Source: Kaistella carnis (GTDB taxonomy: Bacteria; Bacteroidota; Bacteroidia; Flavobacteriales; Weeksellaceae). Taken from it: a stretch of DNA of 64,000 bases. Shown here piece by piece: positions 43,943 through 53,364 of this stretch. Positions within the stretch are counted from its first letter, which is position 1, and the number at the start of each line of letters is the position of its first letter. The stretch is from assembly GCF_003860585.1 (NCBI RefSeq), contig NZ_CP034159.1, forward strand, positions 744,001 to 808,000. The letters are read 5' to 3'. Made by a program: the position numbers and the translations under genes. Below the pieces are notes generated by a model. The model did no database searches and had not been told where the DNA came from. It worked only from the letters and a program-made list of their open reading frames with translations.

Positions 43943-45953
43943 CTACCGTATTGTCTACCATTTCCTTTGCACTGTTATCCAAATTTGAACGAATCGGTAA
44001 GAAAAAACGCAGTGGATTTTTAAGGAAATATCTAACAATTTCTCTATAAATCTCTTTTACTTCTCCGAAATTCACTTTTCTGGAACGGAACGCCAATATC
44101 ATCGACAAGCCAAAACTCACCGCGAAATTGAAGAAACCGATAAGGAAAACGGTCACAAAAGAAATCCAAAAGGTCTTCGCCGTTACAGAAAAATCAGTGC
44201 CGTATAATCCCAAAGCAAAGTTTCCGGAAGCAAAAGTAATGTGTCTGATATCTAGATCTAAACCAAAGAAAAGTCCTACAGGACCTGTAATTCCCAGGAA
44301 GATTCCAAACCAGAAATTCGAAATAATGCCCGCCCAGTTTTTCGCATAGTAATCGGACAAACCTTTCGAGGCCGATTTTCCAAAAAAATAATTTAAAAAA
44401 GGATTCTTCTCAATCCTTTTTGGAATATGATAAAATACAGAACTATTGCCTACGTTTCCTGAAATAATTCCGGAGATAAAAAGAAAGAAACCAGCAATAC
44501 ACGCATGAAAAATTGCTTTTGACTCAAATGGATCTAAGTCTGTTAACAGTTTTGTCGACTTTTCGGCGGCAAAATTTTGCGCAAACAGGACATCTATTCC
44601 ATAAATAATGGCGAGCGCAATAGGAAATGCCAACAGAACATTGCCCATAAATGCAATAAACTGCGTTCGGAATAATTTAGAAACCAAATGTGCAAAATCG
44701 GTATAATTTTTCTGAGTATTTTCTCCTTCAGAAAGTACTTTCGCCATCGTTGCGGCCGTCATTGCAGGCTGTTTTGTAGCCAAGGTATAATTCATTAGAA
44801 AAATCATAATGAACCCCATAGCATAATTAAAAGCGTAGAGAAACGCATGCGAAAAATCACTACCCGGAATGTAACCGTACAATAATTTAAGTACACAAAG
44901 CGCTCCTACAATAATCCCACCACCACTTGCACGCCAAAACATCATCAAATAATCTTTCGTCGTAGATGCGATATAATGAGATCCTGTTTCTGCAGTGTGA
45001 TTCGTAATCAGATGCGATTTTAAAGTAGTGCTGTCAGAAAATAATTCCCGTAAATTGTTTTTATGGGATTTATATTCCAAAATTTTAAAAAAGAGTCTTT
45101 TCGAATTCGTTAAAACATCCTCTTCTTTATCGAAAATCATCACCGAAAGAATATCGGTCATTCTTTCAAGTTGTTGTCTTATTTTTAATAAAGACTGATT
45201 AATTTTCCCGGAAATCCCGTATTTCGAAGAGTTCTTAAAAGCCAGAGCTACAAACTCCAGACATTGTTTTAAATAGACTTTGATCTGCTTATAATTGACA
45301 TCTTTACTGGTCAGGAGAAACTCAGGATTCTCTTTATAACTTTGGTTCAGCAAATCGATTTCGTTTTGCATAGCCAAAAAAGGATTGTCGAATTTTCTGT
45401 ATTCAGGTGCCATATTCACCACCTGCACATCCATCGCATTTCCGATAATTCGCCAGGCAAGAATATTTAAAGAAAACAAAAGTTCATTTTTAACGCTGGG
45501 CTTTAGAATCATCCGATCAATTTTCAGCAATCTGAAGACTTCATCTAAATCCTCTTTTTTCAAATTTCTGAAAAACTCCAGGTCAGCTTTCGGGCGAACA
45601 GATACTGTATCGACCAAATACCAGATCGTTTCTTCATTTTCTACGCTGGGCAAAAACGTGTCCAGTAACCGTTTTTTTAACTCCGGATAAAATGCATTTT
45701 CCGATAAAATATTGGCTTCGGTAAGTGATAGATTAAAGGGTTTGCCTTCAAATAGATTCCGGATATAATAGCCAAAATTTTCTGTAACTTCTTCATTTTC
45801 CCGCAGGAAATTTAAAACCTCCGTAAAATGAACTTTACGAATTCTATGTAAAATTTCGATTAAGGGATCGAGAGATTTGGTTTCATTTCTAAAACTAAAA
45901 TACTTGATCAGTATTGTACTGAAACTATCTTTATCGCGAAAAGTGAATACCAT
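43920..45953 (-). CDS. Gcr-family (COG4389) membrane protein, often called site-specific recombinase
   Basis: The 677-residue protein has a soluble N-terminal half (about 1-330, helical) and at least six membrane segments in the second half (FWRASGGGIIVGALCVL, AMGFIMIFLMNYTLAT, LLAFPIALAIIYGI and others). It matches the COG4389 group named after the gonococcal recombinase gcr. I see no tyrosine or serine recombinase motif, so the recombinase label is doubtful. It is probably an inner-membrane protein of unknown role. It is followed by a 23-bp overlap with the DUF721 gene and preceded by mtgA on the same strand. Confidence 0.75.
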   Translation of the reverse strand: MVFTFRDKDSFSTILIKYFSFRNETKSLDPLIEILHRIRKVHFTEVLNFLRENEEVTENFGYYIRNLFEGKPFNLSLTEANILSENAFYPELKKRLLDTFLPSVENEETIWYLVDTVSVRPKADLEFFRNLKKEDLDEVFRLLKIDRMILKPSVKNELLFSLNILAWRIIGNAMDVQVVNMAPEYRKFDNPFLAMQNEIDLLNQSYKENPEFLLTSKDVNYKQIKVYLKQCLEFVALAFKNSSKYGISGKINQSLLKIRQQLERMTDILSVMIFDKEEDVLTNSKRLFFKILEYKSHKNNLRELFSDSTTLKSHLITNHTAETGSHYIASTTKDYLMMFWRASGGGIIVGALCVLKLLYGYIPGSDFSHAFLYAFNYAMGFIMIFLMNYTLATKQPAMTAATMAKVLSEGENTQKNYTDFAHLVSKLFRTQFIAFMGNVLLAFPIALAIIYGIDVLFAQNFAAEKSTKLLTDLDPFESKAIFHACIAGFFLFISGIISGNVGNSSVFYHIPKRIEKNPFLNYFFGKSASKGLSDYYAKNWAGIISNFWFGIFLGITGPVGLFFGLDLDIRHITFASGNFALGLYGTDFSVTAKTFWISFVTVFLIGFFNFAVSFGLSMILAFRSRKVNFGEVKEIYREIVRYFLKNPLRFFLPIRSNLDNSAKEMVDNTVVTKPEDQ

Positions 45954-45972
45954 AATATCGGGTAAAGATAAA

Positions 45973-46617
45973 TTATTTAAGCGTGATATTATTCATCTGT
46001 CGCATAATCCAAGTGTGCTTTTTGTTCAGGTAAGCCGACGGATTTTTTGGATCATATTTTCGTGGATTTGGAAGTATGGTTGCAATCCAGGCGGCTTCAC
46101 TTTTTGTTAAATCTTTAGAACTTTTGTTAAAGTAATATTTTGAAGCGGACTCCACACCGAAAACGCCACGGCCCATTTCAATTGAATTAAGATATCGTTC
46201 CAGAATAACATCCTTTCCCCAAACCAACTCGATAATGAAGGTGTAAACAGCTTCAAAACCTTTTCTAATCCAGCTTCTTCCCTGCCATAAAAATATATTT
46301 TTTGCAGTCTGCTGAGAAATCGTACTGCCGCCACGAAGTTTTTTACCTTTTTGGTTGTATTTCATTGCTTTTTCGATGGCTTTATAATCAAATCCATTGT
46401 GCACAAAAAAACTTTGATCTTCCGCCGCGATCACGGCTTTTTTTACATTACTTCCCATTTCATCATACGATATGTAATCTCTTTTGAGCTTCCCGTATTC
46501 CATTAACCCTCCAATCTGCGTAATCGTTATGGGCGGATTAAAAAATTTTCCCCAAACAATAAAAAGGATGTTTGCGAGAATGATAATATAAATAATTCTT
46601 TTAATTTTCTTCCACAT
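45973..46617 (-). CDS. mtgA: Monofunctional peptidoglycan glycosyltransferase
   Basis: The 214-residue enzyme has one N-terminal membrane anchor and a GT51 domain. It polymerises lipid II into glycan strands in the periplasm. The catalytic Glu lies in AAEDQSFFVHNGFD, followed by GGSTISQQTAKNIFLWQGRS and KDVILERYLNSIEMGRGVFGVE, the three family motifs in order. I start at 46617 because that places the anchor at the N-terminus; a frame from 46647 adds 10 unsupported residues. It lies between a binding-protein gene and the Gcr-type gene on the same strand. Confidence 0.92.
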   Translation of the reverse strand: MWKKIKRIIYIIILANILFIVWGKFFNPPITITQIGGLMEYGKLKRDYISYDEMGSNVKKAVIAAEDQSFFVHNGFDYKAIEKAMKYNQKGKKLRGGSTISQQTAKNIFLWQGRSWIRKGFEAVYTFIIELVWGKDVILERYLNSIEMGRGVFGVESASKYYFNKSSKDLTKSEAAWIATILPNPRKYDPKNPSAYLNKKHTWIMRQMNNITLK

Positions 46618-46670
46618 AAATAATGAGTCAAAGGTAAACAGTTTCAAAGGTGCAAAAATAGAAATAAAAT

Positions 46671-47717
46671 TTACTTCAACTCCCTTAAATAGGTCAATTT
46701 GTAGTCAGGCAACAATTCAGAATGAAAAATCTTGATGTAATCCTGAAGAACAAGGTCTGCTCTGACCACTCCACTTTCAAAATAATCATTTGATTTACCT
46801 ACTTCTCTGCCATTGATGGTGTACAATTTACCCTGATTGTACACAGGAAGTTTGGTGTAATTAGGATTGATCTGCAGCAATTCTCTTTTATGTTGATGGT
46901 TGCCGATGTTTACCCAGTATTCAGCTTTTTGACCTTTCACAAAAACTTCCTCAAAACTTAAGGGAATTGCCTTGCTTTCAGCATTATCAGCATTAATGTA
47001 GATTGCATTAGCATCATGAATAAACTGTGCTAAATTTGATTTCCCACCCGGCAGAAACCACTGATTACCATACATTTCGTTGGCTAGAACGATCGGTCTG
47101 TTTGCTGCAGATTTTGCTAAGGCTGTAAGAGAATCATATCTTTTCGCAATCAGATCAAATCGGCTTGCGGCTGCTTGTTCCTGATTGAAAAGTTGACCGA
47201 ACAATAAAAGGTATTTTGATTTTTCTAAAGGATCTTGCTCCAGATATTCATCCAGGAAAATAATTTCGATGCCATTTTTCTTTATTAAATCATAGGTGTT
47301 TTCAAAACTCGCAATATAATTGGTAAAAATAGCATCGGGTTTTAGCGCTATAATTTTTTCCAGATCATATTTCTGTTCATTTCCTACATTTTGAATTTTC
47401 CCGTTCTGTACGAGCTGTTGAATTTTTTTAGAATAAACATATTCGGGACTTGATATTCCAATAATATTATGTTCCAAATTGAGTTCTGCAAAATAGCCCA
47501 CCAAACTTGCGTTAAGCAAAATCACTTTTTTAAAAGGAAGTTTTTCTTTTGGAATATCAAATTTAAAATTACCTGATTTGATGTGAAAATTACCTTCATC
47601 TTCTTTAAACTGGACATTTTCTGAAATAATTTGCCAATCATTTAACTTCGTTGGAGCTTCCTTTTTACAAGCAATAAGAAAAAAAAGCATAAAAAATGTA
47701 AAAAAAGTCGATTTCAT
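46671..47717 (-). CDS. ABC transporter periplasmic binding lipoprotein, BtuF/FecB type
   Basis: The 348-residue lipoprotein (signal with LFFLIACKK, Cys at about residue 17) has the TroA/BtuF bilobal fold: GYFAELNLEHNIIGISSPEYV, LEKIIALKPDAIFTNYIASF and the late GREVGKSNDYFESGVVRADLVLQDY. This class binds cobalamin, haem or siderophore-bound iron. Ligand specificity is not readable. The B12-dependent nrdJ in the same window makes cobalamin an attractive guess, no more. No permease or ATPase gene is adjacent. Confidence 0.85.
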   Translation of the reverse strand: MKSTFFTFFMLFFLIACKKEAPTKLNDWQIISENVQFKEDEGNFHIKSGNFKFDIPKEKLPFKKVILLNASLVGYFAELNLEHNIIGISSPEYVYSKKIQQLVQNGKIQNVGNEQKYDLEKIIALKPDAIFTNYIASFENTYDLIKKNGIEIIFLDEYLEQDPLEKSKYLLLFGQLFNQEQAAASRFDLIAKRYDSLTALAKSAANRPIVLANEMYGNQWFLPGGKSNLAQFIHDANAIYINADNAESKAIPLSFEEVFVKGQKAEYWVNIGNHQHKRELLQINPNYTKLPVYNQGKLYTINGREVGKSNDYFESGVVRADLVLQDYIKIFHSELLPDYKLTYLRELK

Positions 47718-47720
47718 TTT

Positions 47721-47749
47721 TTTGAAAGGGATAAAAAGTGTTATATTTG
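47721..47749 (+). promoter_or_regulatory. Promoter of tRNA-Arg, Bacteroidota -33/-7 type
   Basis: TTTG (47721-47724) and TATATTTG (47742-47749) are separated by 17 bases. This is the housekeeping promoter form of Bacteroidota and places transcription start a few bases upstream of the tRNA at 47764. Confidence 0.75.
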
Positions 47750-47763
47750 CAGACCTAAAAAAA

Positions 47764-47837
47764 GGCCTCGTGGCGCAACTGAATAGCGCACCTGATTACG
47801 GCTCAGGAGGTTACAGGTTTGAATCCTGTCGAGGTCA
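47764..47837 (+). tRNA. tRNA-Arg (anticodon ACG)
   Basis: The 74-base sequence folds as a complete cloverleaf. The acceptor arm GGCCTCG pairs with CGAGGTC (one G-T pair), the D arm is GCGC/GCGC, the anticodon arm CCTGA/TCAGG has loop TTACGGC (anticodon ACG), and the T arm ACAGG/CCTGT has loop TTTGAAT. The discriminator base is A; CCA is not encoded. The first anticodon A would be read as inosine after TadA editing, covering CGU, CGC and CGA codons. It has its own promoter and terminator. Confidence 0.96.
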
Positions 47838-47840
47838 CAA

Positions 47841-47868
47841 AAACCTAGCAATTCGCTAGGTTTTTTTT
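47841..47868. terminator. Bidirectional terminator between tRNA-Arg and prmA
   Basis: AAACCTAGC (47841-47849) and GCTAGGTTT (47855-47863) form a 9-bp stem with a short loop. Eight T follow on the plus strand and a T-rich run follows on the minus strand, so it can end both the tRNA and the convergent prmA transcript. Confidence 0.75.
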
Positions 47869-48694
47869 ATTTTTCCAAGAGTAAAGAAACCCATTCTTCT
47901 CTTTGCAGTTTCTTTTTCAAAGTTAGTTTTTGTGCGGTACAAACTTCCAGAATATCATCTACATCGAAGAAACATAAACCGGACAATAATAATTGACCGC
48001 CATTATTTAAAACAGAAACATACGTTGGAATATCCGAAATTAAAATATTTCGATTGATGTTGGCTAAGATAATATCGAAATTTTCACTGCCTAAATTATC
48101 CGCAGTTCCTTGAGAGATTTCCAATTGTACATTATTTCTCGCTGCATTTTCAATCGAGTTTTCTACGGACCATTCATCGATATCAATAGCTACGGTTTTT
48201 CCGGCACCTTGCTGTTTGGCAAAAATGGCTAAAACAGAAGTTCCGCAACCCATATCTAAAACAGTTTTGTTTTCGAAGTTCATGTCAAGCATTTGCTGAA
48301 TCATCAAATAGGTTGTGGCGTGATGGCCGGTTCCGAAAGACATCTTGGGCTGAATGATAATTTCGTGCGGTAAGTTTTGATTGGGATGAAATTCTGCACG
48401 AATGGAAACCTGATCTTCAACATTGATGGGAGAAAAGTTTTTTTCCCACTCTTCATTCCAGTTGATATTTGGCATTTCTTTGTAAGTATAGGAAATCTTG
48501 ATATCAGGATTTTGAAGTAGATGAACTTCTTTCAGGTCTTCTTCCTTGAACAATTCTGTTTGAATGTAGGCCAAAATCCCGTCGTGTTCTTCTGTAAAAC
48601 TATCGAAACCGATTTCGATGAGTTCTGCCATCAGGATTTCGTTCCAGGGTTGTAAAGGTTCTATTTTAAAATTGAATTCTAGGTAATTTTGCAT
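47867..48694 (-). CDS. prmA: Ribosomal protein L11 methyltransferase
   Basis: The 275-residue enzyme trimethylates ribosomal protein L11. It has an N-terminal substrate-recognition part (IEIGFDSFTEEHDGILAYIQ) and a class I methyltransferase domain with motif I VLDMGCGTSVLAIFAKQQGA and NILANINRNILI as the catalytic region. The family marker FGTGHHATT precedes motif I. I start at 48694; a frame from 48754 adds 20 unsupported residues. Confidence 0.93.
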   Translation of the reverse strand: MQNYLEFNFKIEPLQPWNEILMAELIEIGFDSFTEEHDGILAYIQTELFKEEDLKEVHLLQNPDIKISYTYKEMPNINWNEEWEKNFSPINVEDQVSIRAEFHPNQNLPHEIIIQPKMSFGTGHHATTYLMIQQMLDMNFENKTVLDMGCGTSVLAIFAKQQGAGKTVAIDIDEWSVENSIENAARNNVQLEISQGTADNLGSENFDIILANINRNILISDIPTYVSVLNNGGQLLLSGLCFFDVDDILEVCTAQKLTLKKKLQREEWVSLLLEK

Positions 48695-48884
48695 GCTTAT
48701 CTTTTTGCAAAAATAAGGATTTTGGGTGGAACTAACTTTAACCACAAGGTCCAAAAGTTTTCGATGAATTTTTATACTTATAATTTTTTAACACATTAAT
48801 AACATAAGTTTTAGGGAAATTAGATTAAGAAAAAAGTGCAAATTAGTTTACAACAAATTTTACAGAAATTTCGAGGAGAAATAT

Positions 48885-50012
48885 TTACTGATCATATTTT
48901 TTAATTTGCACAGAAGAGACCCCAAATATTTTTATTTTTTTGCCTACTTTTTTTAATAAACCAGTTTCAAAATTTCTCTTAAAGACAACGACATCGCCAC
49001 TTACAGAATTTGTTGCGATAAGAAATTTTCCGGATTCGTCAATTGCAAATATTCGTGGATGTTTCCCTAAAGTTGATTGATAACCAACATTTTTTAAAGT
49101 TCCATTTTCATGAATTTCAAAAATTGCGATGTTATTTTTGGAGCCACGATTTGATGCGTATAAAAATTTTCCATCAGGAGAAATATGAATATCTGAACTT
49201 TCGAAATTGTCTTTTTGTTTATCGGAATGCGTATTTATTCGTTGAATGCCTTCCAATTTTCCATTTTCATATTTGTACGCATCTACGGTTCCTGTCAATT
49301 CATCAATGCAATAGGCAAATTTTGCGTTGGGATGAAACGTAAAATGTCTTGGTCCGCTTCCTAAAATTGTTTTCGTATATGGTATCGCTGCAATTTGGAG
49401 AGGTCTGCTTTGTTCATTCTCAAATTTATAGGTTCGAATCTTATCTGCGCCAAGATCCGGGAAAAATAAATAGTCAAAGTTGGGTGAAAAAACCGCCGAA
49501 TGAATATGTGAGCGATCTTGCCTATCTTTATTGAGGCTTCCTTCTTCAAATTGAAAGTTTTGTACCAAAGGATCAATCATTCCATTTTCGGAAATTGGGT
49601 AAACAGAAATACTGCCTTCCGTATAATTCGCGTTGATGAGCCATTTTCCATTTTTATGAACGGTAAGATAAACAGGATTTTCCCCACCACTTTTCTGACT
49701 GTTGATGACGTTGAGAGTTTTATTGTGTGGATTAAATTCAAAACTGCTTACACTTCCTGCATTTTTAGTTTTGCTTTCTGTGCAGGCAAAAACATATTTT
49801 CCGTTTGGAGATATGGTTAGAAAAGATGGATTGAGAATGTTTTTTACGGTTGTCACTTTGGTGAGTTTTCCGTTGTCGGTATTTAATTGATAAACATATA
49901 TTCCGTCCGTGGTTTTGTCTCTGTTAAATGACCCCAAAAAGACAAACGTATTTTGAGAATACAAATTACTAAAGGAGAAAATAATAATTAGGATAGAGAT
50001 TATTTTTTTCAA
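48885..50012 (-). CDS. Secreted lactonase-family beta-propeller protein (YbhE/Pgl type)
   Basis: The 375-residue protein has a signal peptide (ISILIIIFSFSNLYSQ) and a seven-bladed propeller. Repeated blades show SPNGKYVFACTE, HKNGKWLINANY, SPDGKFLYASNRGSKN and DESGKFLIATNSVSG. It matches the lactonase (COG2706) family, which includes 6-phosphogluconolactonase. Because this one is exported, a periplasmic sugar-lactone role is more likely than the pentose-phosphate pathway. The substrate is not known. Confidence 0.85.
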   Translation of the reverse strand: MKKIISILIIIFSFSNLYSQNTFVFLGSFNRDKTTDGIYVYQLNTDNGKLTKVTTVKNILNPSFLTISPNGKYVFACTESKTKNAGSVSSFEFNPHNKTLNVINSQKSGGENPVYLTVHKNGKWLINANYTEGSISVYPISENGMIDPLVQNFQFEEGSLNKDRQDRSHIHSAVFSPNFDYLFFPDLGADKIRTYKFENEQSRPLQIAAIPYTKTILGSGPRHFTFHPNAKFAYCIDELTGTVDAYKYENGKLEGIQRINTHSDKQKDNFESSDIHISPDGKFLYASNRGSKNNIAIFEIHENGTLKNVGYQSTLGKHPRIFAIDESGKFLIATNSVSGDVVVFKRNFETGLLKKVGKKIKIFGVSSVQIKKYDQ

Positions 50013-50068
50013 TTTTTTGATTTAAAATTTTCGGTGAAAATAAATAATTGTGGATTTAAAATATAACT

Positions 50069-50163
50069 GCGCCCCGGATTGAACGGCATGTTTGAGCTCT
50101 TTTTTTGCGATGGAAAAAGCAAAGGCAAAAAAAGCGAGTAGTGAAAGCCGGAGATGTGCGCCC
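50069..50163 (+). repeat. Dispersed hairpin repeat, copy 4
   Basis: It starts GCGCCCCGGATTGAACGGC and ends GAAAGCCGGAGATGTGCGCCC. The centre is a perfect 10-bp hairpin (CTTTTTTTGC at 50099-50108 with GCAAAAAAAG at 50125-50134). It fills the gap between the lactonase start and the glycosyltransferase end. Confidence 0.7.
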
Positions 50164-50189
50164 AAAACTTTAACGATCTTAGTTTGAAA

Positions 50190-51191
50190 TTATTCTTTAT
50201 GAAAATGAGAAGGAAACGCATCTTCGGGTTTTTGACGGAAAACATTGAGTAAAATCCAGGATTTAAGAAAACCATAACCGTAGGAAAACATCTGAATATA
50301 CGTGGAAATAATAGCCATTGCGGCTATGCTGATATTTTTGGTTTGGTACAACGCATGAAAAAACACGACGAAGGTATAAAAACCGTAAAGGCCTAAAATT
50401 AAACCTTTCTGAAAGAAAAAGTACTCGATGAAGCCGAGAAAATAGCCTAATAGAAATAGAGAAGGAAATGCGAAGGAAATCTTCACATATTTCGGATGGC
50501 GTTGATTCAGAATGGGACGCGCACAACCAAACTGATAAACTTGTTTTGAGAATTTTCCGAAGTCAACTCTACGCTTATGATAAACGCCAATATCATAGAA
50601 AAAGGCTGTCGTAAAGCCATTCTCCCAAAGCCGCATGGAAAGATCGGGATCTTCGCCGATGCGCATTTCTGAAAAACCACCGACTTTCTCGAAGGCTGTT
50701 TTTCGAACCCCCATGTTGAAACTACGGGGTTGAAATTTAGTTACTGCTTTCTTATTCCCCCGAATTCCACCCGTAGTGAAAACGGAAGTCATGGAATAGG
50801 AAATTGCTTTCTGCATGAGATTAAAGCCTTTGTGGGCTTTGTCTGCGCCACCGAATGCGTCGCATGGAATTTCTGAAAGGTTCTTCTTTATATTTTGAAT
50901 ATAATCGGTTTCAACGATGACATCGGAATCGACGAAAACGAGCCAGTCGTTTTTGGCTCTTTTGGCGCCATAATTTCGAGATAATCCGGGACCGGAATTT
51001 TCTTTACGAAAGAATTCTATAGGTAAAGTTTCGTGAAATAACTCGGCAGTCGGACGTAAATCAATTAAAGAACCATCGTCGACAATGATCACCTCAAAAT
51101 CTTTATCGGTTTGATGCGACAAGGAATTTAGCAGCTCGAAAAGTTCGTCTCTTCGGTTGTAAATGGCGATGATTATTGAGATTGACTGCAT
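50190..51191 (-). CDS. Glycosyltransferase family 2 with C-terminal membrane segments
   Basis: The 333-residue protein has a GT-A domain: SIIIAIYNRRDEL at the start, IIVDDGS with the nucleotide-binding Asp residues, VFVDSDVIVE as the metal-binding DxD, GGADKAHKGF and IGEDPDLSMRLWENG. Two or three C-terminal membrane segments follow. It likely acts at the inner membrane on a lipid-linked or surface glycan. No neighbouring glycan genes define the product. Confidence 0.87.
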   Translation of the reverse strand: MQSISIIIAIYNRRDELFELLNSLSHQTDKDFEVIIVDDGSLIDLRPTAELFHETLPIEFFRKENSGPGLSRNYGAKRAKNDWLVFVDSDVIVETDYIQNIKKNLSEIPCDAFGGADKAHKGFNLMQKAISYSMTSVFTTGGIRGNKKAVTKFQPRSFNMGVRKTAFEKVGGFSEMRIGEDPDLSMRLWENGFTTAFFYDIGVYHKRRVDFGKFSKQVYQFGCARPILNQRHPKYVKISFAFPSLFLLGYFLGFIEYFFFQKGLILGLYGFYTFVVFFHALYQTKNISIAAMAIISTYIQMFSYGYGFLKSWILLNVFRQKPEDAFPSHFHKE

Positions 51192-51267
51192 AGTTTATCG
51201 AATAACAAAAGGCATAAAAGCTTTATTTCAGAATTTTTAAAAGTTCAAAGAGGAAAGTAAGATTGAA

Positions 51268-52443
51268 TTAACTGTCTCCTTCTTTACTTTCTAACTTATG
51301 AATTTTCTTCGTTCCTTCATACATTTCGTACTGCATAAATCGACATTCCAGTTTCCCGTTGAAAAGTTTGATTTTACGTGAAGGTCTTAATCCGACTCTT
51401 TTCAAAGAATCTAAATCTGAGGAAATCAACCAGGCCAAAGTATTTGGATAGTTCTTCTTAAAGGTGTCTCCGATTTTAGCGTAAAACTCATCATCGTTAA
51501 TAACAATTCTTTCATCGTAAGGTGGATTGAAAACCATCATGAGTGGGAATAATTCCTTTTTAGATTCAAAGAAATCCTGTTCTCTCACTTCGATGATATC
51601 GTCCATTTCTGCAGCTTCTATATTCACGCGAGCTGCATGCAACATATCGGGATCGATATCGTATCCTACAATTTTGCCGGTGAATTCTTTCACGCGATTA
51701 AGGCGAACTTCTTTAATAGTCTGAAATAATTCTACGTCGTAATTTAACCAGTTTTGAAAACCGAATCTTTTGCGGAAGGTCTGCGCCGGTAAATCCAAAG
51801 CGATCATGGCCGCTTCGATTAGTAAGGTTCCGGAACCACACATTGGATCCAGGAAATTTCCTTTTCCGTCCCAACCTGCTAACTGCAACATTCCGGACGC
51901 AAGCACTTCATTCAATGGCGCTTCGCCCTGTTCTTTTCTGTAACCTCTTTTGAATAAAGCATCACCGGAAGAATCCAGAGAAATTGTAACCAATTCTCTA
52001 TCGATGTGAAGGTGCAGTTTAATATCCGGTTGTTGCGTATCAACACTCGGTCTTTTATTATATTTGAATTTAAAGAAATCCACGATCGCATCTTTCATCT
52101 TTAAAGACATGAACTGAGAATGCGAAAATCTTTCAGAATAAATGGTCGTGTCAATGGCAAAACTTTGATCAACGGTCATATATTCATCCCACGGAAAATC
52201 AAAAAGTTTGTCGTAGAAACGGTTTTCATCCCAAGCTTTGAATGTTAAAACCGGAACCAAAATCTTCAGTGCCGTTCTGGCTGAGTAATTAATTTTATAA
52301 AGAAAGCCTAAATCACCTTCAACATTTACCGCACGGTTTTTAACTTCTACATTTGCGCCGCCCAGCTTTCTAATTTCTTCTGCTAAAATTTCTTCGAGGC
52401 CGAAAAAAGTTTTTATCTGTATTTTTAAGTTTTCTATATCCAT
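51268..52443 (-). CDS. THUMP-domain rRNA methyltransferase, RlmL-like
   Basis: The 391-residue protein joins an N-terminal THUMP RNA-binding domain (about 50-160) and a class I methyltransferase domain with LDPMCGSGTLLIEAAMIA (SAM site) and the catalytic NPPYDERI. It corresponds to the N-terminal (RlmL) part of the E. coli enzyme that methylates G2445 of 23S rRNA; the RlmK half is absent. I start at 52443; a frame from 52497 adds 18 unsupported residues. It is divergent from the next methyltransferase gene. Confidence 0.88.
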   Translation of the reverse strand: MDIENLKIQIKTFFGLEEILAEEIRKLGGANVEVKNRAVNVEGDLGFLYKINYSARTALKILVPVLTFKAWDENRFYDKLFDFPWDEYMTVDQSFAIDTTIYSERFSHSQFMSLKMKDAIVDFFKFKYNKRPSVDTQQPDIKLHLHIDRELVTISLDSSGDALFKRGYRKEQGEAPLNEVLASGMLQLAGWDGKGNFLDPMCGSGTLLIEAAMIALDLPAQTFRKRFGFQNWLNYDVELFQTIKEVRLNRVKEFTGKIVGYDIDPDMLHAARVNIEAAEMDDIIEVREQDFFESKKELFPLMMVFNPPYDERIVINDDEFYAKIGDTFKKNYPNTLAWLISSDLDSLKRVGLRPSRKIKLFNGKLECRFMQYEMYEGTKKIHKLESKEGDS

Positions 52444-52601
52444 ATTGTAGTGACCAGCAGTGTGGTAAATTTTAAATTGGTAAATTGAGTTTAGCAAATA
52501 TTGTTTAAAATGACAAAGCTGAAATTAGAAAGTTGCTTCTAATAAAAGAAAACTTTTAAAACTTGTCGTTTTACAATTGCAAATTTAGTTATTTTTGCAG
52601 A

Positions 52602-53342
52602 ATGGCATGGTTTGAAACTTGGTTTGATACTCCTTATTATCATATTCTTTATAAAGACAGAGATTTTGCAGAAGCAGAAAATTTTATCACCTTATTAATC
52701 AATCACTTAAAAATTCAGAAAGGATCAAAAATTATTGACCTCGCTTGCGGGAAAGGAAGACATTCTGTGTTTTTGAACCAAATGGGTTACGAGGTCTTTG
52801 GTTTAGATTTGTCCCAGCAGAGCATTGATCATAACAAAAAGTTTGAAAATCCGGACTTGAAATTTGAAGTTCATGATATGCGTGAAGAGATTTATGGTCA
52901 ATTGTCTTCGCAAAAAGTAGACGGTGTTTTCAATCTTTTTACCAGTTTTGGATATTTTGAAGATGAAAAAGACGATCAAAAAGTTTTTCAGTCAATTTCA
53001 AATATTTTAAAGGACGATGGCTATTTTGTTTTGGATTTTCTGAATGCAAAATGGGTGGAAAACACTTTAATTAAAGAGGGGAAAATATCGAAAGGTGGAA
53101 TCGAATTCCTTATTAAAAAGAAGATTGAAGATCAACATATCATTAAAGACATTACTTTTAAAGATCAGGGAAAAGATTATCATTTCTTTGAAAAAGTAAA
53201 ACTTCACACTTTGGAGGAAATCAATGATTATGCAAAGGAATTTGGATTTGAACGACAATTAATTTTCGGGGATTATCATTTGGGGGACTTCGATTTGGAA
53301 AGATCACCACGATGCATCAACCTGTTTAAAAAAGTAGAATAA
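52602..53342 (+). CDS. Class I SAM-dependent methyltransferase
   Basis: The 246-residue protein has motif I IIDLACGKGRHSVFLNQMG and the post-I acidic residue in GLDLSQQS, followed by VFNLFTSFGYF. The N-terminal MAWFETWFDTPYYHILY is typical of a conserved Bacteroidota subfamily. The substrate is unknown; a small molecule or tRNA is possible. I start at 52602, six bases after a TATTTTTG element that could be a -7 box, giving a very short leader. The ZIP gene follows after 22 bp. Confidence 0.82.
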   Translation: MAWFETWFDTPYYHILYKDRDFAEAENFITLLINHLKIQKGSKIIDLACGKGRHSVFLNQMGYEVFGLDLSQQSIDHNKKFENPDLKFEVHDMREEIYGQLSSQKVDGVFNLFTSFGYFEDEKDDQKVFQSISNILKDDGYFVLDFLNAKWVENTLIKEGKISKGGIEFLIKKKIEDQHIIKDITFKDQGKDYHFFEKVKLHTLEEINDYAKEFGFERQLIFGDYHLGDFDLERSPRCINLFKKVE

Positions 53343-53364
53343 ATATAAAAAAACTGACGGGCTT

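Noticed and set aside
43652..45953. A prophage or integrative element suggested by the recombinase label
   Set aside because: The Gcr-type protein has membrane segments and no integrase motif, and its neighbours are housekeeping genes; no attachment site is seen at the tRNA-Arg gene either.
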